Shown here: positions 15,667 to 22,100 of the stretch, piece after piece
Numbering within the stretch: the stretch's first letter is position 1
Layout: every line of letters starts with the position of its first letter
Assembly (NCBI RefSeq): GCF_000375485.1
Contig: NZ_AQXE01000001.1
Location: 219,626 to 246,089, forward strand
Source of the DNA: Desulfovibrio oxyclinae DSM 11498
GTDB lineage: Bacteria > Desulfobacterota > Desulfovibrionia > Desulfovibrionales > Desulfovibrionaceae
Direction of reading: 5' to 3'
Length of the DNA: 26,464 bases
Notes under the pieces: generated by a model
Seen by the model: only the letters and a program-made list of their open reading frames with translations
Database searches by the model: none
Told to the model about the DNA's origin: nothing
Program-made: the position numbers and the translations under genes

Positions 15667-16721
15667 TGGCAGACAAATTCGTCGCTACAAACGAACTCGG
15701 TTCCTGGCTGGCAGCGTTGTCGGATCAGTACCGCACCCTCGTGCCGAGGCGCGAAGGCGATGCCGTCGTCTTCCAGCCCTTCGAAGAGTCCCGGCCCGTG
15801 GAGCTTGATGCCCGTCCGACCAAATCTCCCAAGGAAGCCGTCTTTCCTCAGTGTGAGGCGCTGCTCACCTTTGCTTACAACAAAAATCCCGAAACCCCAG
15901 GACGCGTGGAAGTCGCGGTGACCGAGAAGATGGGGGGCGCACCCACGGTCGTGGTTGGCGGACGTCCCTGCGACGCCTCCGGCTTTTTCACCTTTGACCG
16001 GGTGTACGACTCCGAACGGGTCAAGGATCTCAACTACCTTCATCGCCGCGAACAGACGCTGTTTGTGAGTCTGGTCTGCGAAAAGCCCGCAACAACGTGC
16101 TTTTGCAACTGGGTCGGCGGCGGGCCTGCATCCGCCAACGGTTCGGATGCCCTTATGATCCCTGTTGACGGCGGCTACGTGCTTGAATCCCTGACCGACA
16201 GTGGCGGCAAGCTGCTGAAAGGGCTCTCCGATGCTTCCGATGCCCGGACGAAACAGGCGCAATCGGTCAAGAGTGCCGCGGAGGAAGCCATGGACAAGGC
16301 TCCCGACCTGTCCGCCGCACAGGAGCAACTGCTTGCGCATTTCGACGATGCCGAGTTCTGGGAAGACCAGTCCGGTAAATGCATCAGCTGCGGCACCTGC
16401 ACGTATCTTTGTCCGACCTGCTACTGCTTCAACATTACCGATGAACAGTTCGGGCATGAGGGCGTGAGGCTGCGGACGTGGGACAACTGCATGTCCAGCC
16501 TGTTCACGATGGAGGCCAGCGGGCACAACCCCCGGCCGACTAAGGCGCATCGCCTCAAGAACAGAGTCGGGCACAAGTTCAGTTATTACCCGTCACTGCA
16601 TGGCGGCAACATCGCCTGCTGCGGCTGCGGTCGCTGCATCAAGAGCTGTCCTGCTTCAGTGGATATCAGGGCAATCGTGCTGAACGCCATCGCCACCCCG
16701 GTTTCGCAACCGGAGGGCTAA
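15666..16721 (+). CDS. flxB: FlxB, dicluster ferredoxin subunit (sulfhydrogenase-beta-like)
   Basis: 351 residues, start in a one-base TAATG overlap with flxC. The C-terminal third carries C239, C242, C245, C249 (CISCGTCTYLCP, followed by TCYCFN) and C321, C324, C328 with C318/C319 before them (CCGCGRCIKSCPASVDI). The N-terminal two thirds resemble the beta subunit of sulfhydrogenase/anaerobic sulfite reductase A-type proteins, which pair with a ferredoxin-NADP reductase-like gamma subunit, here FlxA directly downstream. Confidence 0.9.
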   Translation: MADKFVATNELGSWLAALSDQYRTLVPRREGDAVVFQPFEESRPVELDARPTKSPKEAVFPQCEALLTFAYNKNPETPGRVEVAVTEKMGGAPTVVVGGRPCDASGFFTFDRVYDSERVKDLNYLHRREQTLFVSLVCEKPATTCFCNWVGGGPASANGSDALMIPVDGGYVLESLTDSGGKLLKGLSDASDARTKQAQSVKSAAEEAMDKAPDLSAAQEQLLAHFDDAEFWEDQSGKCISCGTCTYLCPTCYCFNITDEQFGHEGVRLRTWDNCMSSLFTMEASGHNPRPTKAHRLKNRVGHKFSYYPSLHGGNIACCGCGRCIKSCPASVDIRAIVLNAIATPVSQPEG

Positions 16722-16739
16722 CATTCACAGGGAATGACA

Positions 16740-17576
16740 ATGACAAAAGCGCCGAATCCATATCTCCCCGCTGTAGGCACCATCACCGAGACCATTCAGG
16801 AGACGCCCACCATCAAGACGTTCCGCGTGGTCCTCAACAGTGAAGAGGCGATGAAGAATTTCACCTTCCATCCCGGACAGGTGGGACAGCTTTCCGTTTT
16901 CGGAACGGGCGAGTCCACATTCGTCATCAATTCGCCGCCGACCCGTATGGACTACCTTCAGTTCAGCGTCATGCGGGCAGGTGAAGTTACGGCCAAACTG
17001 CATTCCCTGTCGGCTGGCGACCAGGTGGGCGTCCGGGCTCCGTTGGGCAACTGGTTCCCGTACGAGGAGCTCAAGGGCAAGGACATCGTTTTCGTTGGGG
17101 GCGGCATCGGCATGGCTCCTCTGAGAACCCTGTTGCTCTACATGCTCGATAACCGCAGTGATTACGGTGAGATCTCAGTCCTCTACGGTGCCAGATCCCC
17201 GCAGGACATGGCGTTTCAGTACGAGCTTCCCGAGTGGCTGGAGAGAAGCGACATGAACACCGTGCTGACCATCGACGCAGCGGCGGAAGGGTGGGAGCAC
17301 TCGGTGGGGCTCATCCCCAACGTGCTTTTGGAGATGGAGCCTTCTCCCAAAAATACGGTCGCCATCACCTGCGGTCCTCCCATCATGATCAAGTTCACTC
17401 TTCAGGCGTTGCAGAAGCTCGGCTTCAAGGACGACCAGATCATCACCACTCTGGAAAAAAGGATGAAGTGCGGCGTTGGCATCTGTGGTCGCTGCAACAT
17501 CGGCGGCAGTTACGTCTGCGTGGACGGTCCGGTCTACACCTACGAGCAGCTGAAGGCGCTGCCCAACGAACTGTAG
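16740..17576 (+). CDS. flxA: FlxA, FAD/NAD(H)-binding oxidoreductase subunit
   Basis: 278 residues from the ATG at 16740, which sits 6 bases after CAGGGA (16728-16733); an in-frame ATG at 16734 is too close to that site. It has the ferredoxin-NADP+ reductase fold: FAD-binding barrel with INSPP (63-67) and the loop near GEVTAKLHSL; NAD-binding GGGIGMAPLRTLL at 120-132; CGPP at 211-214; and a C-terminal [2Fe-2S] site C244, C249, C252, C260 (MKCGVGICGRCNIGGSYVC) as in PyrK and HydG/AsrB relatives. It is the NADH entry/exit point of FlxABCD-HdrABC. It ends the operon; the next gene lies 85 bases on. Confidence 0.93.
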   Translation: MTKAPNPYLPAVGTITETIQETPTIKTFRVVLNSEEAMKNFTFHPGQVGQLSVFGTGESTFVINSPPTRMDYLQFSVMRAGEVTAKLHSLSAGDQVGVRAPLGNWFPYEELKGKDIVFVGGGIGMAPLRTLLLYMLDNRSDYGEISVLYGARSPQDMAFQYELPEWLERSDMNTVLTIDAAAEGWEHSVGLIPNVLLEMEPSPKNTVAITCGPPIMIKFTLQALQKLGFKDDQIITTLEKRMKCGVGICGRCNIGGSYVCVDGPVYTYEQLKALPNEL

Positions 17577-17661
17577 GAACAGGCGAAGTGCGGAGCGGTC
17601 CGACTTGAAGGCTGCTCCCGCTGAACCGGCAACAGTTTAGCTCATCATAACGGAGTATGAA

Positions 17662-18144
17662 ATGGCTCATTTTTTCAGGGCGAATGAAATAGCTAACGTC
17701 GCCATAGAGATCGAGAAGAAAGGTCGCGAATTCTACCTGCTGGCCGCACAGAAGGCCAAGAGCAGCGAGATCAAGGACATATTTACCTACCTTGCCGACG
17801 AAGAAACCAAACACGAGCAGGTTTTTCGCAGCATGTTGGATCGCCTCGGCGATGTCGAAATGCCCGCCTGGGCTTCCCATGAAGAATATATGCAGTACCT
17901 TGAGGCGCTCATTGAATCGCACATGCTGTTTGGTGAGCTTGGCCGGAAGTTCATGGAGCGGGCCGACAGCGAAATGGATGTCCTGAAGATGGCCATGAGT
18001 TTCGAAAAGGACACCATGCTTTTCTTCATGGAAATGATGGAGCTGGTGCCTGCTTCGGAGAAGTACGTCGTTCAGCAGTGTTACGAGGAAGAACGCAAAC
18101 ATCTCCGGGACCTCAGCAAGATGAGCGCGAAAATGAAGACGTAA
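17662..18144 (+). CDS. Ferritin-like diiron protein (rubrerythrin domain only)
   Basis: 160 residues, ATG 17662 with CGGAG at 17651-17655. It is an all-helical four-helix bundle with diiron ligands E18, E48 and H51 (DEETKHEQVF), E115 (SFEKDTMLFF), E144 and H147 (EEERKHLRDL). There is no rubredoxin domain, so it is not a complete rubrerythrin. Such proteins reduce peroxide or bind iron in anaerobes. Its position between the flx genes and aor suggests protection of oxygen-sensitive Fe-S and tungsten enzymes, or iron storage for them. No clear promoter or terminator separates it from flxA, so read-through is possible. Confidence 0.85.
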   Translation: MAHFFRANEIANVAIEIEKKGREFYLLAAQKAKSSEIKDIFTYLADEETKHEQVFRSMLDRLGDVEMPAWASHEEYMQYLEALIESHMLFGELGRKFMERADSEMDVLKMAMSFEKDTMLFFMEMMELVPASEKYVVQQCYEEERKHLRDLSKMSAKMKT

Positions 18145-18246
18145 GTGTCGTAAGGGCGGTTGGCGCGCCCCGTCGTATATCCAGCAAATTTGTACGGCGG
18201 AGCATGGTGCGGCAACCGGCACTCGATAACCTATCAGGAGGATCAG

Positions 18247-19989
18247 ATGGACAAAGTGATCAGAATCAATGTGGGGGCTGACGGCGGTCCCACGGTCACG
18301 GAGGAGACGCTCGGGAAGTACGCGGGCTTCGGCGGTCGGGCTCTCACCTCGGCAGTTGTCTGCGGCGAAGTGCCGCCGACCTGTCACCCCCTCGGACCGG
18401 AGAACAAGCTCGTCATCGCTCCCGGTCTGGTGTCCGGCTCGGCGGCCAGTACGTCCGGCCGACTGTCGGTGGGCTGCAAGAGCCCGCTCACCGGCGGCAT
18501 CAAGGAGGCCAATGCCGGTGGACAGGCCGCGCAGTATCTCGGCCGTCTCGGCATTGCCGCCATTGTCATCGAAGGAGAGCATTCTGGCTCCGATCTGTAC
18601 AAGATCACCATCAACACCGATGGCGTGAAGGTGGAGACGGACAACAGCCTCGCCATGCTCCCCAACTACGACCTGTGCGAAAAACTCAAGGATGTCCATG
18701 GCGACGGCGTTGCCGTTATCTCCATCGGTCCGGCGGGTGAGATGAAGATGTCCAACTCCACCATCGCGGTCACTGATCCCGAATTTCGCCCCACCCGTCA
18801 CGCGGGTCGCGGCGGCGTCGGCGCGGTCATGGGCTCCAAGGGCGTCAAGGCCATCATCGTCGATCCGGGTGGAACCAAGATTCGCAAGCCCGTCAATCCG
18901 GAAAAGTTCAAGGCCGCCAACCGTACTTTCGTCGAAGGGCTCAAGCAGCACGGCGTTACCGGGCAGGGCCTGCCGACTTACGGCACCAACGTTTTGACCA
19001 ACGTGCTCAATGAAGCGGGCGGGTATCCTACCTACAACTTCAAAGAGGGCCGCTACGAAGGAGCTGCGGACCTCAGCGGCGAAACGCAGGCCACACTTGA
19101 GGACGAGCGCGGCGGCGCCGGTTCTTCCACACACGGGTGCCATCGCGGCTGTGGCATTCAGTGTTCCGGCACGTTCTACGACAAGGACGGCAACTTCGTG
19201 ACCAAGCAGCCCGAATACGAAACCGTCTGGGCGCATGGTGGAAACTGCGGAATCCGGGACCTCGACGTGGTCGCCAAGCTTGATTTCATGGATGACAACT
19301 ACGGGTTCGACACGATCGAAATGGGAGTCACAATCGGCGTGGCAATGGATGCCGGGGTCATCGAATTCGGCGATGCCGAGGCCGCCGTCCGGTTGGTCGA
19401 AGAGGCTGGAAAAGGTACGCCTCTGGGGCGGATCATCGGCGCCGGTGCCGCCACTGCGGCCCGCTGCTTCGGCATTGAACGTGCGCCTGTCGTCAAGGGA
19501 CAGGCCATGCCCGCGTACGACCCCCGTGCGGTCAAGGGCATCGGCGTCACGTATGCCACCTCCACGCAGGGCGCTGACCATACCGCCGGTTATGCCGTTG
19601 CTCCCAACATTCTGAAGGTCGGCGGTGACATTGATCCGCTTTCCCACGAGGGGCAGGCCGATATCTCGCGCAATCTGCAAATCGCAACGGCCGCACTGGA
19701 TTCCACGGGCTTCTGCCTCTTTGTGGCCTTTGCGATTCTGGACCAGCAGGAGACCTTTGATGCCATGGTGGAGACCATCAACGGCATGCTCGGAACCGAG
19801 CTCACCGGCGAAAGCGTCGTCGAGCTGGGCAAGGCAGTGCTTACCATGGAGCGCGAATTCAATGCAGCCGCCGGTTTCACCAAAGAGCATGACAGATTGC
19901 CTTCTTACTTCTCGCGGGAACCCCTGAAGCCCCACGGTGTGGTTTTCGACGTTCCTGCCGAGGAGCTGGATAGTGTTTACGCCTTCTGA
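18247..19989 (+). CDS. aor: Aldehyde:ferredoxin oxidoreductase family enzyme (tungsten/molybdenum)
   Basis: 580 residues from the ATG at 18247, set by CAGGAGG 18235-18241; the frame is open to 18160 but without a ribosome site. AOR-family features: bis-pyranopterin binding N-terminal domain (APGLVSGSAASTSGRLSVGCKSP at ~58-80, RHAGRGGVGAVMGSKGVKA at 184-202), [4Fe-4S] ligands C298, C302, C306 in GCHRGCGIQC and C490 in DSTGFC. Family members oxidise aldehydes to acids with ferredoxin. The first Cys spacing is C-x3-C-x3-C, not the C-x2-C-x3-C of Pyrococcus AOR, placing it in another branch of the family. It would consume the aldehyde made by the alcohol dehydrogenases upstream. The length is slightly short of the ~605 residues of archaeal AOR. 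Confidence 0.93.
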   Translation: MDKVIRINVGADGGPTVTEETLGKYAGFGGRALTSAVVCGEVPPTCHPLGPENKLVIAPGLVSGSAASTSGRLSVGCKSPLTGGIKEANAGGQAAQYLGRLGIAAIVIEGEHSGSDLYKITINTDGVKVETDNSLAMLPNYDLCEKLKDVHGDGVAVISIGPAGEMKMSNSTIAVTDPEFRPTRHAGRGGVGAVMGSKGVKAIIVDPGGTKIRKPVNPEKFKAANRTFVEGLKQHGVTGQGLPTYGTNVLTNVLNEAGGYPTYNFKEGRYEGAADLSGETQATLEDERGGAGSSTHGCHRGCGIQCSGTFYDKDGNFVTKQPEYETVWAHGGNCGIRDLDVVAKLDFMDDNYGFDTIEMGVTIGVAMDAGVIEFGDAEAAVRLVEEAGKGTPLGRIIGAGAATAARCFGIERAPVVKGQAMPAYDPRAVKGIGVTYATSTQGADHTAGYAVAPNILKVGGDIDPLSHEGQADISRNLQIATAALDSTGFCLFVAFAILDQQETFDAMVETINGMLGTELTGESVVELGKAVLTMEREFNAAAGFTKEHDRLPSYFSREPLKPHGVVFDVPAEELDSVYAF

Positions 19990-20003
19990 CAACCTCTGAC
20001 CCT

Positions 20004-20036
20004 CCCTGTCCCGGATGCTTGCCATCCGGGACAGGG
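20004..20036 (+). other. 14-bp perfect hairpin downstream of aor, no U-tract
   Basis: CCCTGTCCCGGATG at 20004-20017 pairs fully with CATCCGGGACAGGG at 20023-20036, loop CTTGC. The following bases (AACGCTCCC) are not T-rich. It begins 14 bases after the aor stop. The ATG at 20015 lies inside the stem and is therefore an unlikely start for the next gene. It probably stabilises aor mRNA or lets only part of the transcripts continue. Confidence 0.75.
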
Positions 20037-20074
20037 AACGCTCCCAGAATGAAACAATGAAGAAGGCGGCTGAG

Positions 20075-20713
20075 ATGCAGGAACAACGGCAGGGAGCCAA
20101 TGAGGAAGTGACAACAGTGGAGTTCAGGACCGAAACGCCAGAAATGTTCGAGTTTGTTTTGCAGGAGGGCTTTCAGGTTTCCTGTGTGGACAATTGCAGC
20201 ATCAGGGAGTTTCTGTGCCTCCAGTTGGAACTGTGCGGCGATTACACGGAAAAGAATATTCAAACCATTTTTCTCAACGGCAAGTCGGTGGACGATGTTG
20301 ATACGGCGACACTGCGGGAGAACGACATTCTGGCACTGTCGGCGGCCATGCCGGGCCTGGTCGGGGCCGCCATGCGCAAGCAGGGATTTTTCGCCAAGAT
20401 GAGACATTCGATCAGTCATGAGGGCGAAGCAGATAACGATACCGAGGAAGAAGGGAGGCCCTGCCTGGTGACGGTCAAGCTGTTCAACCTTTTGTCCAGA
20501 GATCTGGCGCGGGATTTCCTTCGGCATGGGCTTCGGTTCCCCATGGAACGGTTCAGGACATTGATAGAGCGCAGGCCGAAGTCATTTTTTTCGCGGCTGA
20601 ATGAGGTGATCGTCAACAATGAGAGGCTGAGGACCCCGATGGATCTGGCTGGCTCTCTGCCGCCGTCACCGGGCACCGTCCAGCTCAGACTGCTGGAGAT
20701 GGAAGGCTGCTAA
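20075..20713 (+). CDS. Uncharacterised protein with two MoaD/ThiS-like beta-grasp domains, AOR-associated
   Basis: 212 residues from the ATG at 20075, which has AGAAGG at 20061-20066; ATGs at 20057 and 20015 have no ribosome site. I do not recognise a named family. Residues ~24-98 resemble a beta-grasp sulfur carrier: IFLNGKSVDDVDTATLRENDILALSAAMPGLVG follows the ThiS/MoaD pattern of VNG...L..GD.v.......GG. After an acidic linker (HEGEADNDTEEEG, 115-127), residues ~131-212 again start like MoaD (LVTVKLFNLL), continue EVIVNNERLRT and end RLLEMEGC. Neither copy ends in the GG needed for adenylation, so thiocarboxylate chemistry is doubtful. It lies between aor and the TrfA-like gene, 31 bases from the latter. 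A role in loading or holding the tungstopterin cofactor of AOR is a guess from context. Confidence 0.75.
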   Translation: MQEQRQGANEEVTTVEFRTETPEMFEFVLQEGFQVSCVDNCSIREFLCLQLELCGDYTEKNIQTIFLNGKSVDDVDTATLRENDILALSAAMPGLVGAAMRKQGFFAKMRHSISHEGEADNDTEEEGRPCLVTVKLFNLLSRDLARDFLRHGLRFPMERFRTLIERRPKSFFSRLNEVIVNNERLRTPMDLAGSLPPSPGTVQLRLLEMEGC

Positions 20714-20744
20714 AAGACCCGTAAAGGATCATCCGGAGGATATG

Positions 20745-21608
20745 ATGTTTGACTCCTCGCATACAGGCAATGCCAACGGCGCGAGTACTCCGCTCAATCC
20801 ATGTGTAGTCGGCGGGCTCGGCTCCTGTGAAACGCCGAGGTCCCGAACGGAGCCTTGTCGTCAGGAGTTGTCGGTCTATCTGCTGTCGAACCTTTTTGGT
20901 GCAGGTTACATGGGCAAGGCTAAATTCGCGCGCGATAGGCGGCTCGTCTGTCTGGCGAAGAACAAGCGCATTTTCTTTACTGGTGAACGGCTTGATCAAT
21001 GGGATCTGGATGTGCTGCTTCATTGCGCCTTGCGGAGCATTGATCAACCCGGAGGCATCGGTGAAATACAGGTGGATGCCGGCAAGCTGCTTTGCGACCT
21101 GCGCCTTCGCAACTATGATCAAAACAGGGAGCGGGTATATGCAAGCCTTTTCCGGCTCCATACCGGTGCCCTGACCGTGGACGAAAACGATCAACGCCAT
21201 ATGATTCGCCTTGTAGACCGCGTCCTTCTGGACCAGAGCCGTGGGCGTTGTGTGGTCGAGGTGAACAGGGGCTTCGTGAAGTCCCTGCGCTGCGAGCGGC
21301 ACCGCGGCATGGATATCGAAACTCGTGGTGCTTTCAAACGGTGCGGGCTGGCCAAGTGGCTTCACGGCGCGGTCACCTTTTTTAATGACGGCTTCAAGGC
21401 CGATATAACCGAGTTGCATCAGTTGTGCGGAGCGAGCAATCGATCCCGCTACATTTTTGCAAGACTGCTGGACAAGGCTCTTGAACTCATGGCTGAGAGC
21501 GGTGTTGTTGATTCATGGAAATTCGATGGCTCGCGACTGACTGTATCAACGGGCGTTCGAAATCGTCCGGACGTGCGCTGTGGCGAGATCGTTCAATCGT
21601 CATTCTAG
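20745..21608 (+). CDS. TrfA/RepA-like replication-initiator-family protein, role unknown
   Basis: 287 residues from ATG 20745 (GGAGGA 20735-20740; an in-frame ATG at 20742 is too close). The middle and C-terminal parts recall plasmid initiators of the TrfA family: FARDRRLVCLAKNKRIFFTGERLDQWDLDVLLHCAL (61-96) has the shape of the TrfA (Y/F)-T-G-x-x-L-x-Q-x-D-x-D-V-W segment, and residues ~105-270 have the look of two winged-helix domains (LFRLHTGALTV; HGAVTFFNDGFKADITELHQLCGASNRSRYIFARLLDKALELM). The first ~45 residues are low-complexity with several cysteines. No partitioning, mobilisation or toxin genes lie nearby. It is co-directional with and close behind the aor cluster, and an AT-rich region with palindromes follows it. 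It could be a relic of an integrated plasmid or, more interestingly, an initiator reused as a transcription factor. Confidence 0.7.
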   Translation: MFDSSHTGNANGASTPLNPCVVGGLGSCETPRSRTEPCRQELSVYLLSNLFGAGYMGKAKFARDRRLVCLAKNKRIFFTGERLDQWDLDVLLHCALRSIDQPGGIGEIQVDAGKLLCDLRLRNYDQNRERVYASLFRLHTGALTVDENDQRHMIRLVDRVLLDQSRGRCVVEVNRGFVKSLRCERHRGMDIETRGAFKRCGLAKWLHGAVTFFNDGFKADITELHQLCGASNRSRYIFARLLDKALELMAESGVVDSWKFDGSRLTVSTGVRNRPDVRCGEIVQSSF

Positions 21609-21889
21609 TCGCTGCCAGTGTCCCTTTGGCGATGTGCCATCGCCCCGCCGAGAGCCGGAACAGGTGCCAAAGAAAGGCTTCATGTTTCTGAGTATACTTG
21701 AAGAAAAGTGACTGTATGATTTGCCGGAAACATTTTTTAAATATTGTAAGTGAGTAAAGTCTGTTTTTGAAAGTGGTAATTGACTGAGATAAAAGTGTTT
21801 TAATGTATTTTCTGTATTGGGTATTTACATTGGTGTGACATTTGCGGCTGGGAGCACTGTTGACAGTAAAGGTGCGACAGACGTAAGCA

Positions 21890-21909
21890 TTATGTCCAAT
21901 TAGACATAG
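21890..21909 (+). promoter_or_regulatory. Palindromic box 1 of 3
   Basis: TTATGTCCAATTAGACATAG, an imperfect palindrome of the pattern TTATGTCC-N4-GGACATAA. It begins 24 bases after the TTGACA at 21860-21865, so it would overlap or lie just downstream of a promoter -10 region. Its centre is 80 bases from that of box 2. Confidence 0.6.
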
Positions 21910-21967
21910 TTTTAAAGGTGAGGATCGTTTATCCCTCGCGCTGCTTGTTATGAGCATTTGCGTCGAG

Positions 21968-21991
21968 AATTATGTCCTTAAGGACATAATT
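21968..21991 (+). promoter_or_regulatory. Palindromic box 2 of 3, perfect 24-bp palindrome
   Basis: The 20-bp core TTATGTCCTTAAGGACATAA (21970-21989) is a perfect palindrome and the symmetry extends two more bases on each side (AA...TT), 24 bp in all. Perfect symmetry of this length is typical of a dimeric regulator site. It is the best match and the middle member of the set. Confidence 0.75.
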
Positions 21992-22043
21992 ATACAAAAG
22001 GGCTGAAGCGCGGCTTGTGATGTTGGAAGAGTCGCGTCAGGAA

Positions 22044-22063
22044 TTATGCCCGTAAAGACATAA
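22044..22063 (+). promoter_or_regulatory. Palindromic box 3 of 3, overlapping a possible -10
   Basis: TTATGCCCGTAAAGACATAA, a weaker copy in the same orientation, centred 74 bases from box 2. Its right arm runs into CATAAT 22059-22064, a 5/6 match to a sigma70 -10, which would start transcription near 22071, about 30 bases before the ATG at 22101. No good -35 is visible 16-18 bases upstream. Binding here would hinder RNA polymerase, so repression is the simplest reading. Confidence 0.6.
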
Positions 22064-22100
22064 TGCCTGCTTTCTCGATAACACATGGAGTTCGAACAGC

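Larger units (their letters stand above)
21609..22100 (+). other. AT-rich non-coding region with operator-like palindromes
   Basis: About 490 bases without a credible gene; 21700-21840 is the most AT-rich part of the window. It starts with a short stem GGCGAT-GTGCC-ATCGCC at 21628-21644 inside a wider inverted repeat CTTTGGC 21624-21630 / GCCAAAG 21666-21672, with no U-tract. TTGACT at 21780-21785 and TTGACA at 21860-21865 are -35-like. Three related 20-bp palindromes follow, described separately. A CATAAT at 22059-22064 could be the -10 of the moeA-like/mop unit. Confidence 0.6.

Noticed and set aside
17628..17641. GG-N10-GC pair before the diiron protein, sigma54-like spacing
   Set aside because: Poor matches at -24 (GGCAAC) and -12 (TAGC), and the start would fall inside the ribosome site only about 9 bases before the ATG.
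17443..20100. 885-codon open frame on the minus strand opposite flxA end, diiron protein and aor
   Set aside because: Spans several genuine + strand genes, has no ribosome site or recognisable domain, and is explained by GC-rich third positions.
21487..21957. 156-codon minus-strand frame in the AT-rich region
   Set aside because: Overlaps the 3' end of the TrfA-like gene, has no clear ribosome site and no family signature; Lys/Phe/Ile content reflects AT-richness.
21888..22063. The three palindromes as plasmid iterons or a replication origin served by the TrfA-like protein
   Set aside because: Iterons are usually close-set direct repeats about one or two helical turns apart; these are long palindromes 74-80 bp apart, and no DnaA-box cluster was noticed. 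Kept as an operator hypothesis.
21609..22100. Molybdenum-cofactor riboswitch upstream of the moeA-like gene
   Set aside because: I could not recognise the conserved Moco-aptamer elements; the visible structures are simple palindromes and one short stem.
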